Both the position numbers and the translations under genes were made by a program. The notes below the pieces were generated by a model that searched no databases, was not told where the DNA came from, and saw nothing but the letters and a program-made list of their open reading frames with translations. DNA of 64,000 nucleotides from Blepharisma stoltei (Eukaryota; Ciliophora; Heterotrichea; Heterotrichida; Blepharismidae), in assembly GCA_914767885.1 (NCBI GenBank), contig CAJZBQ010000018.1:992001-1056000 (forward strand), given 5' to 3'. Of this stretch, positions 34,301 through 43,794 are shown piece after piece. Numbering within the stretch: the stretch's first letter is position 1; every line of letters begins with the position of its first letter.

Positions 34301-36979
34301 GATAGACAATTTCCTGACTCCCCCCCCCCCCTTTAAATTGGAACAAAATATCGGTAAAATTTCCACTTTTTTGGTAAATTAACCCCCCTTTAAATTGGAA
34401 CAAAATTTTAATTTTATAATAAAAAATTATATGTAATTTTTACCTAAAAAGTTTTGATATAATTTAAATGTTTCTTCTTAAATAAAATTAAAAATTTATT
34501 AATATCTTGCTCTTGTTTAAAGAAAAAAGTATAAAGAGCATCTTATTTAAATAAAATTTATTATCCTTAATTGGTAAATTTTAAAAAAAAATTAATTTTT
34601 TTTTTTTAAAAATTTTCAAAACAATTTTTGTTTTTTTTTGATAAAAATGATATTTTTTATTTGGATAGTTTTGATATAAATTCAATAGGAATTCTTTATA
34701 AAATTTCAAAATTTACTTATTTCTTGCTTTATTTTTAAAGAATAGAGTATAAATAACATCTTATTTAAAACAAAATTAGCACTTTGATCGATAAATTTTT
34801 CAAAATTTTTTTTTTTTTTTATTTGTTTTATCAATAAAAATAATAAATTTTTGTGTAAATAATTTTGATACCAATTAATATTGGCGTATTAACTAATAAT
34901 GAAAATTTAGTTATATCTTGCTTTGTTTTTAAGGATAAAGAGTAAATAGCGTTTTATTAAACAAATTTATTGATCTAATTCGATAAGTTTTTGAATTTTT
35001 TTTTTTTAAATTTTTTATATTTTTTAAAAAAATTTTATATTGATATTTTGTTTTAAAAAAAAAACATTAACCCCCCTTTAAATTGGAACAAAATTTTTAG
35101 TTCCAATTTAAAGGGGGGGGGGGAGTGAGAAATTTCTTTCCATTTGAATTCTTCATCACCAAATGTGTAAGAATCTAGCTTTTTTGCGCGGCATTTTACT
35201 GCTTGCTCAATGAAGGATAAAATTTTTTTTTCCAGATGATTTTTTAAGGATTTTATGGGAACAAGCAAATTTTGGCCTTCAAGATCTGCAATATATAGGT
35301 CAGGAATAGAGGAAATTTCCATATTTCAAATAAAGACGCTTTGCTTATTAATAATGGCATGCGAAAGTGAAGGAAGGGCTGAAGTAACTTCTGATGGAAT
35401 TATTTTTCGAACTCCAAATGGTGATAAAAGCGAGAATATAATATTATTGTATTGTGTTGATTGATGGATGCTTTTTATATCTTTTTGTCTTAAAAACCTC
35501 ACTATGCCAGATGAACATTGAAGAATGACTTGAAAATCGGCATAAGAAAGTTTTTCAACAATGTCCCAAAATACCCAAGAAAATTCCAAATTCGGATGCT
35601 GAATTGTGTACACAGCCCAAATTGAATAAAAGGAAAAAACATCTAAAATTTCTAACTCGTCTAGCAATGAAAATTCTTTCATATTCAAAATTCTTTTGAC
35701 ATCTTTAAATGAATCCATCATGCATTTTTCAAATCCTTCTTTATCTTTATTTATAATTAAATTCCATAAAATATCATTGTACTTGAAGCATGGCAAAAAT
35801 TTTACGCTTTTGGCATTTAATACAGTTAAAGATTTTTCATATGAGCTCAGCATAGAAATCACAGAGTCAAATGCAATTTTTGTGGCTTCAATTTCTTCTT
35901 GATTTTGTGGGATTTCAAAAGGCAGCCAAGAGAAGTCTTCTTTGTTGATTTTTTCTGCAATATTTGATTCTGATCCTGCAAAGGTAAGGTAAATATTTTT
36001 ATAGTTTTTAAAGTCTCCAAAGGTGCTTGCTAGTGCTAATGAATTTTCTTTATCCATAATGTATATCAATTTTTTCCAATAGCCTAAGAGTAATAGTCCT
36101 TGGAATCCTTCTAATCCAAGGTTTTTTATATCTGGTTTTTCTTTAAGTGACAAGTATTCAGGGTTGATCATTTCAAATACATTATGAACTGCAGTGTATG
36201 CAATAGCAGCTCTTGCGCCTTGGGTCTGAATGAATTGTGGTCTGAAAATCTCATGGGATTTCAACGTGGTTAAATTTGAATATTTTGCATCCAATAAAAT
36301 ATCTGAAGAATTTGCAATAGGGGATTTTTTATTTAGTATTAAATTCATGTTATAGAAAAATTTATCATGATTTTTAAATTTATCTATTTTTTTATATACC
36401 AATATTTAAATGCTAACGAAGTCACGTATACCTTTTACAATAAATATAAAATTCACAATGGTAACTGTTATCCTATTTTCATAGGATGTAATATGTCTAT
36501 TCTTATTAAAAGTTATATCTTCCAAGCCTTGTCGCCAAATTATATCTATTACAGACAATTAAGCACATTTTAAACATTCCAAAATCTTCAAGTGTATCAA
36601 GAATCATTCCAAGTGTTTCTGCACTCATATCATCAAGATCTACTAATGATGCTAATTGCCAATCTTCAGTCAAATGTTGGGAACTTATAAGCGATTCTGC
36701 AGATCTTAAGGACTTTAAATAGGTAGATACATCTTCAGAGAACATTCCTACATATTCTATTATTTTTCGCATTGCTTCATCTTCTATAAAGATATCAGCT
36801 TTAGTCATGATTAATTTCCCTCCTAAATTAAGGGCTGTAGCATGGACATTATCGATTATTGAATAATCTGATATAATGCTGCCATCTTTTTGAATCGCTG
36901 AGCCTAGTGAGTCTACTATAGAGCCAGTTTCTACTTGAAGCCATTTGTCATCATATGTATTAAAGTGGACGTGAACCAT
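31391..36979 (-). CDS. Large alpha-helical protein, assembled across four IESs
   Basis: Five coding segments on the minus strand fit into one 1176-codon frame after removing 36398-36518, 34315-35125, 32682-33475 and 31405-31739 (3528 nt left). It starts MVHVHFNTYDDKWLQVETGS. Almost the whole chain is predicted helical with no membrane segment, which suggests an alpha-solenoid scaffold. A stretch LIVCNRYNLATRLGRYKKI near residue 150 resembles helical nucleoporin-type repeats, but I cannot name the family. The C-terminus is basic (NRKNQQRNKRLRKKR). Stop TAA 31391-31393 is reached only after the last MITE is removed. UGA is Trp in VFIWNMEIS. Upstream of ATG 36979 a retroposon begins, so a longer N-terminus is possible. 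Confidence 0.75.
31405..31739 (+). mobile_element. MITE-A near the 3' end of the large gene, TSD TTA
   Basis: A 335-bp diverged MITE-A with TTA at 31405-31407 and 31740-31742. If left in, translation runs into the element (LSPPTSISEQNN). If removed, the protein ends RLRKKR and stops at 31391. The insertion is four codons before the natural stop. Confidence 0.8.
32698..33128. repeat. Large nested palindrome
   Basis: About 430 bp whose two ends are exact inverted copies (TATACTAATTGACCAAGAAT and its complement, extending about 60 bp). Inside, a 30-bp word (GATCCTAATCTGCCATTACC and on) occurs three times: forward near 32772, inverted near 32897 and 33028. A CAAGCCAAATGCA...TTTGGCTTG palindrome appears twice. 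This is a foldback element made of repeated inversions. Confidence 0.88.
33199..33470 (+). mobile_element. Worn MITE-A inside composite IES
   Basis: The left end CTCCCCCCCACGTGAGCGAA and the interior GTGATAATTAGTATAATGAA are clear. The second motif copy is lost. The right hairpin is altered (GCTAACGGAAAGGGGAAG). TTA precedes it, but no matching TTA follows, consistent with loss of independent excision. Confidence 0.7.
34315..35125 (+). mobile_element. Long MITE-B (IES), 811 bp, TSD TGA, internal triplication
   Basis: TGA at 34315-34317 and 35126-35128. The terminal motif CCTTTAAATTGGAACAAAA occurs at about 34331, 34388 and 35077 in direct order and inverted at about 35094-35112. The interior contains three tandem units of about 200 bp, each with TCTTGCT-TT-TTTTAAAG-ATA-AGTATAAA (34503, 34720, 34914). 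Excision joins WKEIS to QEIVYHASN in frame. The duplication has no TA. Confidence 0.88.
36398..36518. other. Short IES, 121 bp
   Basis: TTATAT lies at 36392-36397 and 36513-36518. Removing one copy plus the interior joins ATRLGRY to KKIDKFKNHDKF in the large minus-strand gene. The interior is AT-rich with stops in all frames and no MITE motif. Confidence 0.72.
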
Positions 36980-36984
36980 TCAAA

Positions 36985-37455
36985 CCCTCTTAAACCTGCA
37001 GTTGGGGAAACACATGGACCTTGTAGAAGGGAGGATAGATTTCGGTGATGTGTATCTGGCCGGGTTTTACTTGGTTTGCTGGAGCGCAATGTTGGACTAA
37101 ACCAACCGCAACTCATTCCAGGTCAAGTTTTACCCTGGGAAGGTCGATGCTCGGTGTTGGTAAGGGAAAGCCCTGAAGAGTCCTCTCGACAAATCGTACA
37201 ATTTCCTAGCGTGGTACCAGAATTACGCCCTGACCAGCGAGTTCCACCTTATTCGAATCTGACTAGAAAAATTCGATTTTTCAAATTTTCTGGAAGGACA
37301 AACCCAAGTTAGGCGTACGGCACGGTGACCCATCCCGCTGTACTCCAGCTATTGTGCGAGCCAATTTTCGGAGGAGCACAGCGGATAGGCAGATAGCAGA
37401 CAGTTGCGAAGCAAGCGGAGATATATCCTTTTGATATATCACAGTGAGCTTTTCA
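36985..37455 (+). mobile_element. GC-rich retroposon-like element
   Basis: A GC-rich, non-coding block between the large gene and the acidic protein gene. The segment TAGAAAAATTCGATTTTTCA (about 37264) matches the element at 19300, same orientation. I see no clear target duplication. A short tail-like ATATATCC/GATATATC repeat is at 37423-37440. It could also lie inside the 5' end of the large gene. Confidence 0.55.
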
Positions 37456-37465
37456 ATTATCTTAA

Positions 37466-37885
37466 CTAAGAACTAATCCATTCATCATCAGGGTCGATAT
37501 CGTCATCAATAAGTTCAAATTGCTGAGACTGATTATCAGTACTTATGATACTAAAGCTTGCAGAGTTATCTAGCAATACAAAGGAGCTTTCTGACGTTTC
37601 ATAGGTTTTGTTTCCTTCTTCTTTTTTTACTTCTTCAAGCTGCTCTATTTTACTTTCCTCTTCCTTTTGCTCTATTACTGAAGTTTCTTCACAAATACTT
37701 TCTGCCCATTTCACATTTCCTTCCTCTTCGCATTTTCCTCCATGCCTATGCTCCTCTACTTCACCAACCTTGATTTCATCTAAAAAGTTTTCTTCTCCAC
37801 AAAATGTGTCCTTAACTATTTCTTTTTTTTTTAAAATTTCCTCTTCTGAGTCGCTTTCTTCATCCTCATCAACTTCTTTAATCAT
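37466..37885 (-). CDS. Small acidic protein
   Basis: A 139-residue protein, very rich in Glu and Asp (DEDEESDSEEE near the start, DDDIDPDDEW at the end). It has no domain, membrane helix or signal peptide and is probably disordered. SSFVLLDN resembles an Atg8-interacting (LIR) motif flanked by acidic residues, which is only suggestive. It starts 69 bp downstream of the helicase stop on the same strand. Confidence that it is a gene comes from composition and lack of stops. Confidence 0.6.
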   Translation of the reverse strand: MIKEVDEDEESDSEEEILKKKEIVKDTFCGEENFLDEIKVGEVEEHRHGGKCEEEGNVKWAESICEETSVIEQKEEESKIEQLEEVKKEEGNKTYETSESSFVLLDNSASFSIISTDNQSQQFELIDDDIDPDDEWISS

Positions 37886-37954
37886 TTTTTTTATAGTTTT
37901 TTATAATAAATTGCTATAATTCCAGTGGCTTAGTGAAAATGGCATAAATATAGT

Positions 37955-40900
37955 TTATATAAGTATATCTTCTTCTACAATTTGTGCTTCATAAGCTGTT
38001 TCTTTTTCATTTTTAGGCAAAATTTTTGGCATTAAAGCTTCGAGAGCGACTGGGACGTATTTTTGAATGTATTTTTGTCTTTCTTTTAGAGTCATTTCAT
38101 TTCTGAAGTCGTAAATACAGTGAACTAGTTTGTCCCAGTTCATTCCTCTTCTATAGGACTCAATAGCTCGAATATACTCTTTTTTCTCAGCAAATAAGTC
38201 TCCAGCGGTCTCAAAGTGTCCTGATGAATAGTAAGCTTCTGCAGCTTGGCCAATAAGCCCACCTTCTCTAAATAGCCCAGCAGCTTTTTCATGCTCTTCA
38301 GCAGAAGCAAAACATCTTGCAGCTTGTTTGGTCAGAACTCTTGAAGATTGTCTTAAAGACAAGTCTAAAAATAGCTCTCCAGCTTGTTTAAACTTGTTTT
38401 TCGCTTCTTTTTTCATACTTTTCAGAGTTTTTTTATCCTTGCTTGATAATTTCTTGTTTTCAGTATACTCACTATCCTCAAGCGCAATAGCTTCACATAA
38501 AATTTCTGAGGCTTTATTAGCGAATGCATAAGCAAGTGCTTTAGATTCTAAATTTTTATCTCCAGACGCACTAAAACATTTTGCAGCTTGATCATAAAAC
38601 TTGTGAGACATCATACGCAGCCCTTGGGTTTTCCATGCATCTTGGCTTGATTTTTGTGCAATTCCATCATAGCTAAGCATGTCTAATGGGGCAGATGATT
38701 GAATTATATTATTACTACTGATAGCTCCCATGTATTCCCAGTACTCCTCTATAAACCTTCTATTTTCAGGGTTATCATCATATATTACCAGCCTTACCTT
38801 AGGCCGTGTAATGGCTACATAAAGGTGTTTTAGCTCAGTGCACAATAGTGAGTATCTGCTTTGATCAATAATTTCTTTGCATTTCAGCTTAGGAAGATGG
38901 TTTTCTAAATCTTCTAAAGTTGTTGGAATATAGTTCGGGTAATCTTCAAGCTTTTCCATATGGGACAGAATTTTCCATTTATCACGAGAAATTTCGCTGT
39001 CATTGAAAAAGTTGTATAAAATCACGTCGTCAAATTCTAAACCTTTGGCTTCGAAAACTGTAAGACATAGAGCGTTGTTTAGATTAGGATGGAGCTTGCT
39101 TTTGGCTTCTTGGGTCCTGACAATTACAACTTGGTTACAGCCGAATTGGACTTCTGATAAGTCTTGAGGGCGATTATTTCCAAATAGCACAGTTAATAAA
39201 TGATCGGTAGAGCTGCTATCAATGAAAATTGGGGGTGGGCCGTCAAAAGGTGACTTCTCTTTACCCATTTTATCAATTGTTTGTGGGAACAAAGCTTCTA
39301 ATAATGATACAACTGCATTGGCGAGCCCTAAAATTTGATTATGAGTTCTAAAATTCATAGTCAATTGGCAGACTGCAGGCTTATTTAAATTTGACTCGTC
39401 AAAAAGCCCGCTCAAGTCACAAAATCTGAAGCCGACTCCTTTAGCAATTGTTTGTGCAGTGTCTCCTGAAAAGAATAATTTTTGCTGTGTAACAGTAATC
39501 AGCAGAGAAAGTGTTGCAGCTGTCAAATCTTGGACTTCATCAACCATCATATAATGTATAGGAATTCCATTGTACCCTGAAAACTTGATTTGATACAATA
39601 AATAATTCACAATGTCTTGGAAATCATAAGCCCCTTCTCTTACTTTCCATTTTTCATATTCTATAAATAAATCCCAAATGTCAAGTTTTTCTTCACGGGT
39701 TAAGAGAGAGGTTTTTCTTCCCATATACGCATAAGCATTTTTCGGTAAATAATACCCAACGTAGCTATAAGAAGTAGCAGAACCTTTTATGTAAGCTGTA
39801 ATTTCTGTCCATAAGACAAGCGCTGAAACACTTGCTCTATATCTGATTTTTGGCCAAAATTTTTCTTTGAATACTTTAAAATCTACTTCATAACTAGTTT
39901 TTCTCATATGCTGCTCTTTTCTTTTTCTTTCATTTACAAACTGATGCGATAAAACGTTATTCCTAATATCTTGCAGTTCTGCTTCTGTTGGCTCATCTTC
40001 GTCATAATCAGAGTCAGAGTCCTGATACCCTTCAATTTCTTGTGTTTTCCTTTGCTGCTTATAAAGTCTATTGATTTCGAGTGCACCTTTATATTCATTA
40101 TGCCACTCAAAGTTCACACTTGATCCTATCACATTTCCGTCAAGACTTCTGGCGAAAAATGGTTTTCTTAAGGAAGCGTCAATCATGAAAATCAATCTTC
40201 TTACAGTAACAAACAAAGGGAAATCTTCATCAGTAAGAAAAGTCATTGAGGAAAGGCCTGTGTGGGCGAATTCTTCGTCTTCGTTTTCAGAATCCTCAAT
40301 GATTTCTGACCGCTGCTTTTCAAGTCTGATTTCAGAAAGGTCCATTTCTTGGGCTTTTCTTGAGTCTTCTCTGATTTTTAGCTCATTTTTTATATGAAAA
40401 TTCAGCTTTTCGTGGTATCGCCATACTTCATTTGTAAGGACTGGGGATGCTGTTACAAATACACTGTGCAATGCAGATGCTTTATCGATATCATCTGGGC
40501 CAAGCTTACGCTTTCCCTTTTGTGATCTAAACTTATAAACAATTTCTGCAGAAAACAGTCTGAGTAGTGAACAAGTGGTTTTTCCTGTCCCAGACCTTCC
40601 TATAGCTAATACATTCCCAGGGCATCCTACTAGATTCTGCTGTTCCTCTGTTAGTCTTACTCATTAAAATGGCGACACGTGCCAACTTGCCCTATCGGCA
40701 CAACAAACTAGACCTTAAGGCTTGAGTGAAGTGATAAAGACTCCAAGCTAAGAAACAAGTGCAGGCTTCAGCAAATGTGTACTGGTAGGTTTTGGCTGCT
40801 TTCCCGTAATTGGAAATGGAGGTGCTCATCAATCCTTCGAAATGTTGGGCATCCTCTACCGATAAACCGGGGGTTTTGGCCCGGGCCATAGGGAATAGTC

Positions 40901-43245
40901 TTTTTCCTGCAGCTGCTAAAGAAAGACACTTTGACATCCTATAGATTCCGAGGAACTTGTCCCAGGAATCAAGCTATCCCAATCTCCCATCGCAGAGCCA
41001 CATAAATCTATAAACTGCTCGCTTGCCGCAAATGGATGAATTTCCCGTAAGGGAGGTCTTTGACGACTGCCACCCATATAGCTAGTGCCTGTCTTTAATA
41101 ATCCTAATTCTTATGATCTGTCAATCTTATCTTAAAATTCGGCAAAGTGTTCAGCAAATTCAAAAAATCAGAGCAGCTCGTAGTTTCTGCTAATCTTTTG
41201 ACAAGCTTGTTATGGAATGCTTCAGATTCCGCGCTTTCCACTACTTTATTTTCATCAATTGCCACCCATCTCCTCCTATTTTCATCAAATCTTAAATTAT
41301 CTGTTTCTTCTGCTGACAAATAAAGCCTATGAATAATTTTTGGGTAATAATAATTCCCAACTTTTCTCATAATTGGGTCAAAAACTGAAGAATTTGGCTG
41401 GATTTCTTCAATATTTGTGTCTTCAACCCATCGATCTGGATCGTCTTTTATTGATTCTAAAAATGATTCTATGCTGTATTTTCAGTCTGAGCCTCTCGGC
41501 AAGAAATCAATGACCTTTAAATAATGCTCAAATGTATATTGCACACATTTATTGTTGCGGACTATTGGTAGACGATCTAGTAAAGAAGCAACCAAGAGGG
41601 TATGATCAGGATGACGGTCTATTGGGACTGTAAAAAATGCCATAAGCGAGCATGGGCCTTTTTTGACATATCAAACATTATGCTTGTTTCTTATTCAGTC
41701 AATATACATTATTATGGTGACACATGCCAGCCTGACCTCTTGGCGCAACGGTCTAGACCTTATAACAACGGCGAACTGGGACAGACTCCGAGTTGAGAAT
41801 CAAGATTAGATTAGATTAGATTAATTAGTTTTAGCGGGTCACGGAGAGGTTTATTTCAGCCTCTACCCAGCGCTGCCAGCTTCAGGCTTGCGCCCTATGC
41901 ACCGGCTCTGTTGCTCACTCCATTTTCTGTCGACGTCACCAAAAAATGGTGACGTCGCCATCTGACAGGGAGACTCACCCAGGTACTCCTTTGATCAGGG
42001 TCTAGTGACCCGGCGCCGTCCTTTCTGGGGAGGGGGAAAAGTAGCCTTCCGGAGTCTTCTTCAGGTCCCCAAGCTCCACTACAAGCTTCCTCACTTCCTT
42101 CTAGTCCTGAAGTGTGACTCTTGATTTTGCGGCTCTGGTCTTCTCGTCTTTGTGAGGGGCAAAAAACCTTGTCGTGGTGTCCCGACCAAGGTAAAAAAAA
42201 CCCACCCTGGACACAATATCCAGGCCCCGTTTACCTCTTAACCCCGTAGTCCCTGAGGGTACAGGAGAAGGACGGGTCGGATGGCTCGCCATTTTAATTG
42301 TGTTGAGAATCAAGAAGAACCTCATTTAATGTGAATATGCGTAGGTTTTGACTGCTTTCCTGTGGTTGGAAATGGAGGTGCCCAACAACTTTATTTTGAT
42401 CCGAGGACCCATGGGCATTCCTTTACCGAGAAACTGGGGGTTTCGGCACAGGCTACAGAGGAATAGTCTTTTCCCTGTAGCTGTCAAAGGAAGGCACTTT
42501 GAAATCCGCAGAAACAAGGAACTGATCCTTGGAGTCAAGCTACTCCAATTGCCAGTATTAGGGTTGTCTAAATCCATAAGCCGCTCACCAAAGACTGAAA
42601 CCGAAATGCAAGGAGGAGGCAGAAGTGGGATCCTACTTTGGGGGATAGACCTTCTGGGTTGGAGTCGCAAAGCCGATGAATCTCATATATTTAAGATCTT
42701 TGGTGACTGCACCACTAATATGGTTAACGGCTGATTTTAAAAACATATTCTAACCTTATTCAGCCAATTCCTATTTCTAACACTTTCTTTAAAATCGCTT
42801 CTTTTATGATATAGGTAAAATTCACTAATCGAGCATAAGCGGACTCAGTAAATCTGATTTTCCATGGCAGAGCTGCTATTTCGTCAAAGAGATCATATGA
42901 TTTCCAGAATTCAGTGACATTAGAAGCTTTCCATAGCTGCATAGGGTTAAAAGTTTGAAGATTATCTAGTCCTGCAAAGCGATCTTTTTCGTATTTTTCT
43001 ATTTCATACTCCAATCAGTGTACTCATACTTCACTGTAAGTAGCGAATGGGCTCTTAAAGCGATCTCTCTTAGAATCAAATCTGACAAATTGGGCTTCCA
43101 GCAGTTTGCAATTATCCATTACTTGCTGATGGACTTCGTCGACAAGCTTCATAGCAGCATTTTGGATATTCTGCATCTGAATCATGTCAGCACGCTGCTC
43201 ACGCCTTTCTTGTTTAGATTTGCCAGATGTATGCTTGTTAAACAT
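37955..43245 (-). CDS. SF1 helicase of UvrD/TRANK1 type with C-terminal TPR-like repeats, split by two retroposon blocks
   Basis: A 1251-residue protein after removing two blocks (5291 - 1065 - 470 = 3756 nt, 1252 codons). It starts MFNKHTSGKSKQERREQRAD. The N-terminal 370 residues are unassigned. Then come Walker A AIGRSGTGKTT (about 380), an acidic insert, motif II DEVQDLTAATL (about 730), MNFRTHNQI, FEAKGLEFDDVILYN and TELKHLYVAITRPK (UvrD C-domain), and from about 1040 helical TPR-like repeats (AAKCFSASG, AARCFASAEEHEKAAGLF). TRANK1-type proteins have this order. It probably unwinds nucleic acid; the pathway is unknown. UGA is Trp often (WVHWLEYE, SDWKYS). A dead copy of its 5' part lies at 50460-51125. 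Confidence 0.88.
40647..41116 (+). mobile_element. Retroposon in helicase gene, 12-bp imperfect TSD
   Basis: TCTGTYARTCTT lies at 40647-40658 and 41117-41128 (two mismatches). The head is CATTAAAATGGCGACACG (40663 on) and the tail AATAATCCTAATTCTTA. Removing 470 bp joins LPNFKIRLT to EEQQNLVGCPGN, just ahead of Walker A, in frame. Confidence 0.85.
41690..42754 (+). mobile_element. Retroposon block with a second retroposon nested inside
   Basis: CTTATTCAGYCAA lies at 41690-41702 and 42755-42767 (one mismatch). The head is ATTATGGTGACACATGCC. Its body is split by the element 41806-42301. Removing all 1065 bp joins LEIGIGWIR to NKHNVWYVKKG in the helicase. The body after the nested element (42340 on) is similar to the neighbour at 40780. 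Confidence 0.88.
41806..42301 (-). mobile_element. Nested retroposon, 14-bp TSD GTTGAGAATCAAGA
   Basis: An exact 14-bp duplication at 41792-41805 and 42302-42315. The (AATCT)n tail is at the left and the head CAATTAAAATGGCGAGCC at the right. By eye nearly identical along its length to the SDS22 element 29632-30130, including GTCGACGTCACC and GACAGGGAGACTCACCCAGG. It is the youngest layer in the helicase gene. Confidence 0.92.
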
Positions 43246-43309
43246 ATTTTTATTATCGGATAATGGCAGTATCTAATTAATATGGGTGTTTCTTAAAATA
43301 GTTTTATCA

Positions 43310-43636
43310 TTAGCTATTATCAAATTTCAGAAATTTTGGGTAGAACTCAAGTACAAGGTTTTCAAAAGATTTTTCGACTTTTCTCATACAAATTGTATAG
43401 CTGACCATAGAGCTTCTTAAGTAAGGTCCTCGTTCAACTTCTTGATAGCATCAATCAGCTTGATTTTGGATGCCTTTTACTTTATTTTTGTAAGATTTAG
43501 AAGCTTTTTTGGCTGCAAAACAATCGGCTCGGGAGTCCTTGTTTGGAAGAGTTGAGCAGTTGCAAGTTTCTCATTTTTCGCCGATTTTTTTAATTTTTCA
43601 GAGCTTTTTTAAGCTTGAGACTGATGGATTTTCCAT
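43310..43636 (-). CDS. 108-residue protein visible only with UGA = Trp
   Basis: Starts MENPSVSSLKKLWKIKKIGE at ATG 43636 and stops TAA 43310-43312. UGA codes Trp three times (KKLWKI, GEKWETC, QADWCYQ), so no standard-code frame shows it. It is basic, with Cys at CNCST, ADCF, WCYQ and TICM. There is no signal peptide or clear membrane helix. The clustered Cys could bind metal or form disulfides, as in small mitochondrial twin-Cys proteins, but the spacing is not a clean CX9C. It sits 64 bp upstream of the helicase start on the same strand. Family unknown. Confidence 0.65.
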
Positions 43637-43794
43637 TTATGAAAATATAATCAAATTATCTCATATTTTTATTCAGAGCTAACATGAATATAACTTTATA
43701 ATTGATAACAATCAGCATATAACTAAAATTAATTCAATTATGAGAGCTTCGCTGAATGAATAAAAATAGAAGACTAATATAGCTCAATTATTTA

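Noticed and set aside
34481-34990. CRISPR-like array suggested by regularly spaced repeats
   Set aside because: Only three diverged long units, in a eukaryotic MITE with coding sequence on both sides; no short identical repeats or spacers.
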